Shown: positions 42,001 through 50,439, numbered from the stretch's first letter. The stretch: DNA of 64,000 nucleotides from Kibdelosporangium philippinense (GCF_021390435.2 NZ_JAJVCN010000001.1:1178001-1242000), one strand, 5' to 3'. Notes: generated by a model from the sequence alone, not told the origin. Numbers and translations: made by a program.

Positions 42001-44545
42001 CCCCGAGCAGGTCCGGTTCACCCGGCGTGAGCACAGCGTTTCCGCGGCACGGTGGACCGATCTGAAGGACCGTGCGTCGGCGTCATCGGTCACGCCGTCC
42101 GGCATCGTGGTCGCGGTGTTCGCCGAGATCCTGCGGGCCTGGAGCTCGGAGGACCGGTTCACCATCAACCTGCCGCTGTTCAACCGGGTCGCCGCGCACC
42201 CGGACATCGACAAGGTGATTGGCGACTTCACCACAACCTCGCTGCTTTCGGTGGACAAAGTGGACGGTTCGTTCGCTGAACGCGCCGTCGCCGTGCAGCA
42301 GCAGCTGTGGGCCGACCTTGAACACCGCCAGTTCGGTGGTGTGCGGGTGATGCGTGAGATGGCGACACGTCAAGGCGTTGCGTCGCACGCCTCCTTCCCT
42401 GTCGTGGTCACGAGCCTGCTCGGCCAACCGCCGCGCGCCTTCTACACCGCGCTTGGCGAGGCGATCTACACAAGCACCCAGACGCCGCAGGTGACGCTGG
42501 ACTTCCAGGTGTCCGAAGTGGAGGGTGAGCTGCGGTTCAGCTGGGACTCGGTCGACGAGGCGTTCCCGACCGGCCTGCTCGCCGACATGTTCGGCGCGTA
42601 CGTCGACCTGCTTGACCGGCTGATCGACCAACCGGCCGCGTGGGAGCTCGAGCGGTTCCCGCTCGTGCCGGAGTACCAACTGGAATCCCGCCGCGCCGCC
42701 AACGACACGGCGATCGAGCGGCCAGCCACCCTGCTGCACACGGCGGTCGCCGAGCATGCGAGCCAGCGGCCGGGCGCGACCGCGATCGTGTCCGGTGACG
42801 TCCGGATCGACTATGCCGAGTTCTCCCGCCGCGTCAACCAGATCGGCAATGTACTGCGCAACAACGAAGTGCGGCCGAACCAGCTGGTCGCCATAGTCAT
42901 GCGGAAAGGCTGGGAACAGGTCGTCGCCGCACACGGTGTGCTCGCCGCCGGTGGTGCCTACCTGCCGATCGACGCGAACGTGCCACCAGAGCGGCTGCGG
43001 TACCTGCTGGAGCACGGCGAGGTGCGCTACATCCTCACCCAGTCCGCGGTGCTGGGCACGCACACCTGGCCGGAATCCGTCTCTGTGCTGTGTGTCGACA
43101 CGGACTTCGAGTTCGCCGAGGACAAGGCGCTCGACCTCGTGCAGCAGCCGACCGACCTGGCGTACGTGATCTACACGTCCGGCTCGACCGGCAAGCCAAA
43201 GGGTGTGATGGTCGACCACCAGGGCGTCGCCAACACGATCCTGGACATCAACTCCCGCTTCGGGATCGGCCCGGACGACAGCTGCCTTGGCGTTTCGGGC
43301 CTGCACTTCGACCTCTCGGTGTACGACGTGTTCGGGATGATCGCGGCCGGTGGCACGGTGGTGCTGCCGGAGCCGTCGGCCAATCCGGACCCGGAGCGCT
43401 GGGCCGAGCTGATCCGCGACGAGCAGATCACGTTCTACAACTCGGTGCCGACGTTGCTGGAGATCCTCACGACACACGCGGAAACCGGTGAGCCGCTCGA
43501 CTCGCTGCGCACGGTCGTGCTCGCTGGTGACTGGATCCCGGTCACGCTGCCCAGCCGCCTGCGGGCGATCGCGCCGAACGTGCGGGTGGTCGCGTCCGGC
43601 GGGCCGACGGAGACCTGTGTCTGGTCGGTGATCAACGTCCTCGGTCACGTCGACGAGTCGCTGCCGAGCATCCCATACGGCAAGCCGATGTCCAACCAGC
43701 GCTACCACATCCTCGACAGCGCGTTGCAGCACCGCCCGGTGTGGGTGCCCGGCGAGATCCACATCGCCAGCGAGGTCGGGCTTGCCAAGGGCTACTGGCG
43801 CGACGACGAACGGACTGCGGCGCAGTTCTTCGGATTGCCTGGCGAGGAACCGCGCGTGTACGCGTCCGGCGACCTCGGCCGGTACCTGCCGGACGGGTCG
43901 ATCGAGATCCTCGGCCGGACCGACTTCCAGGTCAAGATCCAAGGCCACCGGATCGAACTGGGCGAGATCGAGGCCGTACTGGCCGACCACCCCGACGTCG
44001 ACCGCGCGGTCGTGGTCGCGGTGGGCGAGCGGCACACCCAGCGTCTCGTCGGCTACGTCACGGGCCAGGCATCGTCTGAGCAACTGCGGGCCTACCTCGC
44101 TGGCACGCTGCCGCAGTACATGGTGCCGTCGACGATTCAGCTCCTTGAGCAGCTTCCCTTGACTGGCAACGGAAAGGTCGACCGGCTCGCGCTGTCTGCC
44201 GAGACCCTGGGATCGCAGGCGGACACCGCGGGCGGGCCACCGGAAGGACCGGTCGAGGAGGCCGTCGCGGCGATCTGGAGCGAGCTGCTCAACGTCGCGT
44301 CGGTCGGCCGCGGCGACCACTTCTTCAAGGTCGGCGGCAACTCGATCACGGCGACCAAGGTCGTGGCGCGGCTGCGTGAGTTGTTCGGGGTCGAGCTGCC
44401 ACTGCGGGTGGTGTTCACCCAGCCGACCGTCGCGCAGATCGCCGAGGCGCTGCTGGCCGACCCGGCAAGCGCCGACCAGGTGCTGGCCATCTGCGCCCTG
44501 CTCGAGGACCTGACCGACGAACAACTGGCGCGATTGACGAGCTGA
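39071..44545 (+). CDS. NRPS-2: half-C, A1 (probably inactive), Cy, A2, PCP
   Basis: 1824 residues. About 1-225 is a condensation C-lobe (AAWRDHLAGAP). A1 (about 240-745) lacks Asp235 (APGFAIGRME), its hinge motif reads TWVGGVLVEVSQVE in place of the usual KIRGxRIELGEIE, and no PCP follows it, so it is predicted to be structural. Cy (about 760-1190) keeps DxxxxD in LGLDLLIIDAWSYF and should condense and cyclise. A2 (about 1215-1700) has YTSGSTGKPKGVMV and a pocket read as D-L-Y-N-V-A-S-V-W-K, close to cysteine-type codes. PCP Ser near 1755 (FFKVGGNSITA). Predicted unit: a thiazoline or oxazoline, perhaps alpha-methylated. GGAG precedes the ATG at 39071. Confidence 0.9.
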   Translation: MTISPPIGPAQPDTGHAIAAWRDHLAGAPALLDLPTDRPVRDEPYRPASVPVVVPARTSATLHGAGTQPQDGWLVAFAALLHRFSGQREVVIGSLAADGATAYRLRLTPQSTFTGILHALRDSGIPPIELAEFAALLHPGRSFASTFSAGVVCGTEPRPWEGARLSLLVPEDGGEIRIGYDATLLDESRAHRIAAHLATLAIGIADNPDAEIGGLTFLPAAERHRVLVGFNESTVEYKDQRSFERRIADLAAATPDAQALSYRSERLTYGQLDEAANQLAAHLIAHDVCPGDFVGLFLERSAQAVIATLAALRCGAVVVPFDPADNDDWIAYMIRDSAPAAVISDAGLAGRLRSLHRSTVDTAVLVLLDTDAAAIAACPADHPGIEVPADSTSHIVYTSGSTGTPKGACATHRALVNLINWMPAAYGITADSAGTWVSAPGFAIGRMEWMPFLAAGAQLHIADALTASSPARTRDWLLGKKVTHTLLVTSFARRVCALHWPANAALRLMIVLGEPVRSWPSGPLPFEITVSYGSTEVAVATSSYDEAIGLRATSATAGEGPIAGRPTAGRPVANARIYILDERRQPVPVGAAGEIYVAGDGVCTGYLNRPVDTEQRLVPNPLPEEPGDVLFRTGDLGRWRPDGLLEVIGRHDAQTWVGGVLVEVSQVETVINERRDVREAAVIAYGGEAGGQLVGYVVPADPENWSLEALQASLRQRLPEHQVPAVLIGLPALPKLANGKLDRQALPQPPRERGVPESDEASRFKPFPLTDTQQAYWVGRSDALDLGGVGCHGYWEWESESLDVQRFEIAWQKVLDRHDALRTVILPDGTQQVLADPPAYVIPIHDLSELPAAEADARAAELREEMAHRVLPADTFPLWDVQLTKVPGGRVRVHLGLDLLIIDAWSYFQVLVPDLVAYYEDPDTELPPIGLRFRDYVVTVEGELESTADYQRAKDYWLNRIDDLPPAPQLPRGTGRIPEQVRFTRREHSVSAARWTDLKDRASASSVTPSGIVVAVFAEILRAWSSEDRFTINLPLFNRVAAHPDIDKVIGDFTTTSLLSVDKVDGSFAERAVAVQQQLWADLEHRQFGGVRVMREMATRQGVASHASFPVVVTSLLGQPPRAFYTALGEAIYTSTQTPQVTLDFQVSEVEGELRFSWDSVDEAFPTGLLADMFGAYVDLLDRLIDQPAAWELERFPLVPEYQLESRRAANDTAIERPATLLHTAVAEHASQRPGATAIVSGDVRIDYAEFSRRVNQIGNVLRNNEVRPNQLVAIVMRKGWEQVVAAHGVLAAGGAYLPIDANVPPERLRYLLEHGEVRYILTQSAVLGTHTWPESVSVLCVDTDFEFAEDKALDLVQQPTDLAYVIYTSGSTGKPKGVMVDHQGVANTILDINSRFGIGPDDSCLGVSGLHFDLSVYDVFGMIAAGGTVVLPEPSANPDPERWAELIRDEQITFYNSVPTLLEILTTHAETGEPLDSLRTVVLAGDWIPVTLPSRLRAIAPNVRVVASGGPTETCVWSVINVLGHVDESLPSIPYGKPMSNQRYHILDSALQHRPVWVPGEIHIASEVGLAKGYWRDDERTAAQFFGLPGEEPRVYASGDLGRYLPDGSIEILGRTDFQVKIQGHRIELGEIEAVLADHPDVDRAVVVAVGERHTQRLVGYVTGQASSEQLRAYLAGTLPQYMVPSTIQLLEQLPLTGNGKVDRLALSAETLGSQADTAGGPPEGPVEEAVAAIWSELLNVASVGRGDHFFKVGGNSITATKVVARLRELFGVELPLRVVFTQPTVAQIAEALLADPASADQVLAICALLEDLTDEQLARLTS

Positions 44546-45354
44546 TGATGTCCTCCATCAGCGGACTCGATCATGTGATGCTGGTGGTCGCCGACATCGA
44601 GTCGGCGGCCGCCAGCATCACGGCCGCGCTAGGCCTGCCGTTCAGCCAACCCGGCCGCCACCCAGGCTGGGGCACGGCGAATGCCGTCCTCCGGTTCGGA
44701 GCGGACTACCTTGAGCTGATCACGGTCACCGACCGCGCCGAAGCCGCGACCAAACCCGCCGGGCAGCGGATGATCGAGATCCTGGACGCTGGCGGCGGCT
44801 GGCTGGCTTTCGTGCTCACCACGACCGACCTCAATGGAACGTGGGAACGAGTGCGTGCCGCGGGTTTGTCGTGCGCGGAACCCGTTTCCGGCAAACAGAT
44901 CCGGTCTGACGGTTACGTCCGGCGTTGGCGTATCGCCGGGCACGGCGAGGAATTCCGGACCGGTTCGACGCCGTCGCTGATCGAGTACGGCGACCCGTTG
45001 CCACCAGGCGAGGACAACCGGCCAAGACCGAGCGGGCCGGTCGTCGACGTACTCGGCGTCTCCCGTGTCGAGGTCGTGGTTGACGACCTGGACGACGCGT
45101 ACAAGCGTTACACGACATTGTTCGGCAATGACACCTTGCGTGCGGGGAACTGCCAGATCCGCTTGCTGCGCAGGCAATCCGAGCCCCGGGAAGGACTGTG
45201 GACGGTCGCGCTGGCCGTACCGGACATCCGGGCGGCCGGGGCAGTGCTGACCCAGCGGGGCGTCCAGTTCACCGATGCTGGGCAGGGTGAACTGCGCCTG
45301 AGCCTGGCACATGCCCGATTTGTGCTCACTCAAGCACCTGGAGGATTCTCATGA
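44545..45354 (+). CDS. VOC/glyoxalase-superfamily protein, two-module
   Basis: 269 residues. Two VOC half-domains: ISGLDHVMLVVADIESAAAS with GADYLELITVTDRAE, then SRVEVVVDDLDDAYKRYTTL. The layout fits the glyoxalase-like PF13468 group. VOC proteins are metal-dependent isomerases, dioxygenases or drug-binding resistance proteins; metal ligands cannot be assigned by eye (the HV in LDHVML and an E in YLELI are candidates). Its ATG overlaps the NRPS-2 stop (TGATG) and its stop overlaps the transporter start, so it is tightly coupled. A binding or resistance role, or tailoring, is possible. Confidence 0.75.
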   Translation: MMSSISGLDHVMLVVADIESAAASITAALGLPFSQPGRHPGWGTANAVLRFGADYLELITVTDRAEAATKPAGQRMIEILDAGGGWLAFVLTTTDLNGTWERVRAAGLSCAEPVSGKQIRSDGYVRRWRIAGHGEEFRTGSTPSLIEYGDPLPPGEDNRPRPSGPVVDVLGVSRVEVVVDDLDDAYKRYTTLFGNDTLRAGNCQIRLLRRQSEPREGLWTVALAVPDIRAAGAVLTQRGVQFTDAGQGELRLSLAHARFVLTQAPGGFS

Positions 45355-46661
45355 CACGCGAGGACGGGACGCGATTACACCGGCGGGCCATCGGCACAAC
45401 GGTCGCGGGCAACTTCGTCGAGTACTTCGACTGGCTGACGTTCGGTCTGTACATTCCGCTGTTCGCCAGCCAGTTCTTCCCGGCCGACAACCCGGTCACC
45501 TCACTGCTCAGCGCGTTCGGCGTCTTCGCCGCCGGCATGCTGTTCCGGCCACTCGGCGGGATCCTGCTCGGCAGGCTGGCCGACCGGCGTGGCCGCAAAC
45601 CCGCGTTGGTCCTTTCGATCATCCTGATGGGCGGCGGGTCGACGCTGATCGGCATCGCCCCTGCCTACAGCGAGATCGGTATCATCGCACCGTTCCTTTT
45701 GCTGCTCGGCCGTGCCGCGCAGGGACTTTCGGCAGGCGGTGAATGGCCAGCCGCGGTGACCTACCTGATGGAGATGGCACCGGCGAACCGCAAGTGCTTC
45801 TACGGCAGCCTTTTCGCGATGAGCGCGGCGCTTGGCGCGTTCGCGGCCGCTCTCGTCGGGGGCGCGTTGAGCTCGATACTGGGCAACGCCGCGATGGCCG
45901 CGTGGGGATGGCGGGTGCCGTTCCTGCTTGGCGGTGTCTTCGGCATCATCCTTCTGTTCCTGCGCAGCCGGATCGCCGAGAGCACCGAGTTTGACGGCAA
46001 GGTCCGTGGTGAACGCACGCGCGGGTCGTTCCGCAAGATTTTCGCACTGCACCGCCGTTCCGTGCTGCTCGTGACCGTCTTCGTCGCAGGCACCACCGTG
46101 GTGAACAGCACCTGGACCGCGGTCGTTCCCTCGATGGCGCAGGCGATCTCGTCGCCGAAGACGATGTTCTGGGTCGTCGTGCTTGTCACCGGGATCGTTG
46201 CCCTGATTCAGCTTCCGCTTGGTATTGTGGCGGATCGTATTGGCGTGCAACCGTTCCTGAAGGTGTTCGGGCTCGGCTTCGCTGTCGTCGGGCCGATCGC
46301 CTACCTTGGTATCGGGCCCAGTTTCCTGAACCTCGCGTTGACCTACGGCTGCGGCATCCTGTTCGTCGCCTGCCTCACCGCGGTGATGCCGAAAGTGCTC
46401 GCCGCCATGTACCCCGCCGATGTCCGGGCGACCGGTATCGGCTTACCGCACAGCGTCACCACGGCCGTCTTCGGCGGGGTGACGCCCTTGCTCGCGACTT
46501 ATCTGGCCAGCCGTGGCGCGTCGGGCTGGTTCATCACCGGCGTGGTGATCGGTGTGCTGCTCGCGTGGGCCGCCGCCGCTTCCGCCGCCCGCCGGTTCGT
46601 CCGTCCGGTCGTCACTGACCCGGTGGTCGCGCCAAAACCCCTCGAAGTGGTCGAGGCGTGA
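45351..46661 (+). CDS. MHS-family MFS transporter (ProP/ShiA/KgtP-like)
   Basis: 436 residues, twelve predicted membrane segments. Family features are AGNFVEYFDWLTFGLYIPLF at the N-terminus, the motif A loop GRLADRRGRKPALVLS, and GRAAQGLSAGGEWPAAVTYL in TM4-TM5. MHS proteins are proton symporters for dicarboxylates, betaine, shikimate and similar acids. Clustered with VOC and SerB-like genes, it might import an acid precursor or act as a second efflux route. The ATG overlaps the VOC stop (ATGA). Confidence 0.88.
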   Translation: MTREDGTRLHRRAIGTTVAGNFVEYFDWLTFGLYIPLFASQFFPADNPVTSLLSAFGVFAAGMLFRPLGGILLGRLADRRGRKPALVLSIILMGGGSTLIGIAPAYSEIGIIAPFLLLLGRAAQGLSAGGEWPAAVTYLMEMAPANRKCFYGSLFAMSAALGAFAAALVGGALSSILGNAAMAAWGWRVPFLLGGVFGIILLFLRSRIAESTEFDGKVRGERTRGSFRKIFALHRRSVLLVTVFVAGTTVVNSTWTAVVPSMAQAISSPKTMFWVVVLVTGIVALIQLPLGIVADRIGVQPFLKVFGLGFAVVGPIAYLGIGPSFLNLALTYGCGILFVACLTAVMPKVLAAMYPADVRATGIGLPHSVTTAVFGGVTPLLATYLASRGASGWFITGVVIGVLLAWAAAASAARRFVRPVVTDPVVAPKPLEVVEA

Positions 46662-46681
46662 CCTGACTCTGGAGGCTGATC

Positions 46682-47665
46682 ATGGCCGCACCGGCCCCGC
46701 TCACCTGGCGTGAGACCGACTGGGTCGACCCGACCCCCGGCAGCGCCAGTCACGTTATCACCGTGGTAGGCCGGGCGATCCGCACCGAAGTGCTCGGCGC
46801 CGTCCTGCACCGCGCGTCCGTGGCGTCCACTGTGGTCAGTGGCACCCGTACCATGGCGAGCTATCCCTGTACCGCGGTCGAGCTCAGCGTCCAGCTGGCT
46901 CGGCCGTTCGACACCGTGGAACCGTCGTTACGGGCCGAGCTGCGCGAGATCTCGGGCAACTGCGGCGTGGACATCACCCTGCAGCGCACCGACCGGCAGT
47001 ACGGCCTCGTCGTGTTCGACATGGACTCGACACTGGTCAAGGACGAGACGATCGTGCGGATCGCCGAGCGCGCGGGCCGGTCCCGTGAGGTCAACCTGAT
47101 CACCAGCCAGGCGATGCGCGGCGAGCTGGACTTCGCCGCGTCCCTGCGACTGAGGGCGGGCGCGCTTGCCGGTCTGCCCGCGGCCGTCCTCGACGAGGTG
47201 GCTCAGCAGTCGGAACTGATGCCTGGCGCCTTGGTGACCGTGCGCAGCCTGCAGTCCATGGGCATCCGGGTCGGGGTGATCTCCGGCGGGTTCGAACCGA
47301 TCGTCGCCCGCATCGCCCGTCAGCTTCGTCTTGATTTCCATGCGGCGAACCATCTCGAGGTCGCCAGTGGGACCCTTACCGGGCGGCTCACCGGTGACAT
47401 TGTGGACGCTGACGCCAAAGCCGTGGCACTGCGCCGGTTCGCGGCCAGGGAACGGATCGCGCTGTCGCGGTGCGTCGCGGTCGGGGACGGCGCCAACGAC
47501 ATCCCAATGCTGAAGGCGGCAGGCCTCGGCGTCGCGTTCCACGCCAAGCCTGCCGTCGTGGCCGCGGCCGACGTGTCCATCTCGTTCCAGCGGCTGGATC
47601 TCGTGCTGCCGCTGCTGGGTATCCCTGTTCCCTGCGCTGTCGTGGACACCTATCGCGTCAGCTGA
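46682..47665 (+). CDS. SerB-like HAD phosphatase
   Basis: 327 residues. The HAD core has the nucleophile motif LVVFDMDSTLVKDETIV, the motif II Ser in VGVISGGFEPIVARIA, and motif III GDGANDIPMLKAAGLGVAF. The first 110 residues resemble the ACT-like part of SerB2 proteins (ASHVITVVGRAIRTEVLG). In primary metabolism SerB releases L-serine from phosphoserine. As the last gene of the SHMT-like/NRPS-2 operon it may raise serine and one-carbon supply, or dephosphorylate a modified phosphoserine. GGAGG lies upstream of the ATG at 46682. Confidence 0.9.
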   Translation: MAAPAPLTWRETDWVDPTPGSASHVITVVGRAIRTEVLGAVLHRASVASTVVSGTRTMASYPCTAVELSVQLARPFDTVEPSLRAELREISGNCGVDITLQRTDRQYGLVVFDMDSTLVKDETIVRIAERAGRSREVNLITSQAMRGELDFAASLRLRAGALAGLPAAVLDEVAQQSELMPGALVTVRSLQSMGIRVGVISGGFEPIVARIARQLRLDFHAANHLEVASGTLTGRLTGDIVDADAKAVALRRFAARERIALSRCVAVGDGANDIPMLKAAGLGVAFHAKPAVVAAADVSISFQRLDLVLPLLGIPVPCAVVDTYRVS

Positions 47666-47676
47666 TCCCCTCAAGC

Positions 47677-47714
47677 GGAAACCCCTCGTGAGCGGGCTCT
47701 CACGAGGGGTTTCC
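47677..47714. terminator. Strong terminator of the SHMT-like to SerB operon
   Basis: GGAAACCCCTCGTGAG and CTCACGAGGGGTTTCC form a perfect 16-bp stem with a 6-base loop, 11 bp after the SerB-like stop. The A and T tracts at the stem base give the rho-independent form. Confidence 0.9.
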
Positions 47715-47739
47715 TTGTGCGAGTGGGCAGGGCACTTGC

Positions 47740-48440
47740 ATCCGCAGCAGCCCCGTGCCGCACCAAGACCGAAACCTGCGGGTCACCGACCTGAACGCCG
47801 ATCCAGCCACGCCGGACCAGCGAACCTGAAACTCCTGGCATCGGCATCTAACGCGTCAAAGGGGACCCTCGCGCGTTCAACGCCGTGAAGGTGGCCTTCA
47901 CGGCATCTAACGCACGAGGGGAGGCCCTGGCGCGTTCAACGCCATTGACCAAGTCCGTGCGCTGGCCGTTTTCGAACATCCCAACGTCTACTATGGACAG
48001 AAATTCGCCTCGTCAATCACACGTGCAACACCAACCCCACCTATTACGGAACCTGATGCCGTGAAGGCCACCTTGGCGGCGTTCAACGCAGCAAACTCGG
48101 CCCTCATACCCCTAAACGCGACGCACATGCCCGGCGCCCCAGCCACAGCACTCAGTCCCAGCAGCATCTCATCCATGCTAACGAAATCTTCGCAGGTCAA
48201 CGGCTCCCGCATGCCCCAGGCATCGACCAAACCCCGAACCCAAAGTTCCTGGCATTGGTGTTGAACGCGTCAAGGGAGGCCTTCGCGTGTCTAACGCCGC
48301 GAAGGTGGCCTTCGCGGCATCCGAACCTGTCACGGGTGGGGCAGATAGGGCAGGTGGGATTGAAGAGGCGACTGGGCGTCCATAGTGGACGACCCAGACT
48401 GAATCGGCCAGGTACCAATGCTGCCCCACTTCGGCAGAGC
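47740..48440. repeat. Long noncoding repeat complex, copy C
   Basis: The gene-free region between the SerB terminator and the methyltransferase stop. It contains blocks shared with copies A and B: CCAGCGAACCTGAAACTCCT near 47816, CCGTGAAGGTGGCCTTCACG near 47883 (a GTGAAGG/CCTTCAC dyad), GTCTACTATGGACAGAAA near 47988, GATGCCGTGAAGGCCACCTT near 48055 and AAAGTTCCTGGCATTGGTGT near 48243, then a partial inverted version ending in CCATAGTGGAC near 48378. The last dyads face each other, so this copy is more rearranged. No gene was recognised. Confidence 0.7.
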
Positions 48441-48448
48441 CCTGGAGG

Positions 48449-49102
48449 TTATGGGACGTCGATCTCGAAGAAACCCATGGAGCCGACAGTGTGCGTGCGG
48501 TAGCTGTCGAAACGCTTGGCCAACTCGGCTTCCAGCAAGTCCATCGAGTCCTCGGTGTTACGGAACGAACCCGCCTTGTTGTACGACGTGAACAGCCACT
48601 CACCGAACTTCGACCGTTTGACGCCCTTGCCGAGCACTGTGCTGCCGAAGATCCGGCCGCCCGGTTCGACGTACGGCAGGACGTGGTCGAACACCGCGGC
48701 CTTCTGCTCCATCGTGCCCGGCAGGCAGTGGATCACGTTGAGCAGTGCGGCCGTCGTGAACGAGCGGTTACCCAACTCCAACGGCTGTAACGCGTCTCGT
48801 ACAAGGGATTCCGGTCGGAAGCGGGCGATCCGTTTGGCCACTGTGTCCAGTACGGTCTCGTTCAGGTCGGCGATCACGATCTTCGGATGGGTGACCGGAT
48901 ACGTCACCTTGTCGAGGAAATAACCGGTGCCGGGCCCGATGTCCAGGTGCCTGGCACCGATGTTGCTCTGGTAGAACTTCAACATCGTGCCCCGTGAGCA
49001 CTTCCATGCGATCGGGCACACCATGCCGAGCGCGATCGGGTCGTAGATGGCCAGCACGGGGCGGGTGTACATGTCCGCGTCGCCGCGCAGGGTTTCGGTC
49101 AT
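48449..49102 (-). CDS. Class I SAM-dependent methyltransferase
   Basis: 217 residues. SAM-binding motif I is RHLDIGPGTGYFLDKV, motif II region VIADLNETVLDTVAKR, and post-I LLNVIHCLPGTMEQKA. The N-terminus (YDPIALGMVCPIAWKCSRG) resembles small O- or N-methyltransferases of actinomycetes. AGGAGA lies upstream of the ATG at 49102. It is downstream of the flavin monooxygenase, with a repeat unit between them, and probably in the same transcript. The methyl acceptor is unknown; a hydroxyl introduced by the monooxygenase is plausible. Confidence 0.85.
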   Translation of the reverse strand: MTETLRGDADMYTRPVLAIYDPIALGMVCPIAWKCSRGTMLKFYQSNIGARHLDIGPGTGYFLDKVTYPVTHPKIVIADLNETVLDTVAKRIARFRPESLVRDALQPLELGNRSFTTAALLNVIHCLPGTMEQKAAVFDHVLPYVEPGGRIFGSTVLGKGVKRSKFGEWLFTSYNKAGSFRNTEDSMDLLEAELAKRFDSYRTHTVGSMGFFEIDVP

Positions 49103-49133
49103 GGTGGTCTCCTAAGACGCGAGGGGGTGCGAG

Positions 49134-49182
49134 GGCCGAGTTGGGTGCGTTGAACGCCGCGAAGGTGACCTTCACGGCATTG
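49134..49182. repeat. Short palindromic repeat unit between methyltransferase and monooxygenase genes
   Basis: GCGTTGAACGCCGCGAAGGTGACCTTCACGGCATTGAGT (in two parts) contains the GTGAAGG/CCTTCAC-type dyad of the long repeat complex. It sits between similar sequences, TGGTCTCCTAAGACGCGAGG on one side and TGGTCTCCTAGGAAGCGAGG on the other, as if an intergenic segment had been duplicated around the repeat. Confidence 0.55.
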
Positions 49183-49191
49183 AGTGGTCTC

Positions 49192-50373
49192 CTAGGAAGC
49201 GAGGGGAAGCAGTTCTTCTGTGTAGAAGTCCTCCGGCGCGATGATTCCGGCCGCCGCGGCGAAGTACCGTTCGGTCAGTTCGGGCGACTCCTGGATGACT
49301 CGCAGCATCCGCAGCCGTTCCTCGGTCACTTCCAGCCGGGCGACCGACAGGGTCGACTTGTAGTTCGACAACAGGATCGAGTCACGGGTTGTCAGGTACC
49401 GCTTGAGCGCGTCGTCTGTGGACGGTCCGCCCTCCTTCGGCCCGACGCACTCGGCGAGCAGTTCCGCCTGCAGGAAGGCATCGGTGATGCCACGCGCGGT
49501 CAGCGAGTCCTTGTGGTGACCGGAATCGCCGACGAGCGCCCAGCCAGGGCCTGCCGCGGTGCGCAGGAAGTTCAACTGGTCGCCGGTGCCGTACATCCGC
49601 TCGACCTGTTCGCCCGCCTGCAGGCGCTCGAACAGCGTCGGCGTTGTCTGCCGGATGTTGTCAAGGTAGTGTTCCTGGGCCGCGCCCTTGATCCGGTCGA
49701 ATTCCCGCTGCAGGAAGTACGCGGCCACAAGGATCCGGTCGTCGTTGGTCGGGATCACGCCGACCCAGTGCCCAGGACGCTGGTACTGCTCGAAACCCGC
49801 TGGCACGCCACTCCAGTAGGAGTAATACGCGCACGTGAGTTTCTGGTGCACCGCATACTCCTGCGCGCCAACGAGCTTGGCGATGGACGAACGCATTCCG
49901 TCCGCGCCGATCACCAGCGGCGTGTTCTCGCTGCGCACCACACCGTCGGAATCGCGGTAGCGCAACCCAGTCACGCGCTCACCCTCGGTGAGCAGGCCGA
50001 GCGCGGTCGCTCCAAATCGGACGTCCGCACCGGACTCGGCCGCCGCGTCGGCAAGGATCGGGTCGAGCACGAACCGGCGTGGCCCATAGGCCGCACGGTT
50101 GCCGTCGGCCTCGGGCGCTGGCCCGGTCAGGTGGATGTCGGCCACCTGGTAGGTCGGCCGGTCCAGTGGCTGGCACCCGCTTTTCTTGATGGCGTCGAGC
50201 ACATCCCATTTCGCCAGCCGGGCCACGCCGGGCTGATGGATGTACAAAGTGGACAGCTTGTCGGTGCCAGGGCGGCCACGATCGAGTACGAGTACCCGAT
50301 GACCGGCCCTGGCCAACAGCAGTGCCGTGCTCGCGCCTGCACATCGGGCACCGACCACGATCGCGTCATACAT
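49192..50373 (-). CDS. FAD-dependent monooxygenase (PHBH-like group A)
   Basis: 393 residues. The N-terminal dinucleotide-binding motif is IVVGARCAGASTALLLARAG, a second FAD contact is the GD motif ALVGDSGHHKDSLTARGITD, and VIGADGMRSSIAKLVG is the DG motif. It belongs to single-component aromatic hydroxylases and related flavoenzymes. No Trp-x-Trp-x-x-Ile halogenase motif is present. GAGGGGG precedes the ATG. It is transcribed divergently from NRPS-3 across a 159-bp promoter with a perfect dyad. Probable role: hydroxylation or oxidation of the aryl unit or the peptide. Confidence 0.88.
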   Translation of the reverse strand: MYDAIVVGARCAGASTALLLARAGHRVLVLDRGRPGTDKLSTLYIHQPGVARLAKWDVLDAIKKSGCQPLDRPTYQVADIHLTGPAPEADGNRAAYGPRRFVLDPILADAAAESGADVRFGATALGLLTEGERVTGLRYRDSDGVVRSENTPLVIGADGMRSSIAKLVGAQEYAVHQKLTCAYYSYWSGVPAGFEQYQRPGHWVGVIPTNDDRILVAAYFLQREFDRIKGAAQEHYLDNIRQTTPTLFERLQAGEQVERMYGTGDQLNFLRTAAGPGWALVGDSGHHKDSLTARGITDAFLQAELLAECVGPKEGGPSTDDALKRYLTTRDSILLSNYKSTLSVARLEVTEERLRMLRVIQESPELTERYFAAAAGIIAPEDFYTEELLPLAS

Positions 50374-50439
50374 CTGGCCCCCTCGAAGGGTTTACGCGGC
50401 AACAGACATCAACGCGATTGTGCGGTGGGAAGTTAGCCT

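Noticed and set aside
42083..44524. 813-codon antisense frame over NRPS-2, and a similar 1078-codon frame at 51367-54603 over NRPS-3
   Set aside because: Both are GC-driven shadows rich in Arg, His, Asp and Val; the NRPS frames contain complete ordered core motifs.
48449..49102. Methyltransferase considered as the missing sugar C-methyltransferase
   Set aside because: It is 217 residues; sugar C3-methyltransferases such as EvaC are about 400 residues with an N-terminal zinc-binding Cys motif that is absent.
49192..50373. Flavoenzyme considered as a flavin-dependent halogenase
   Set aside because: The WxWxIP motif and the halogenase Lys context are missing; GD and DG motifs fit monooxygenases of the PHBH group.
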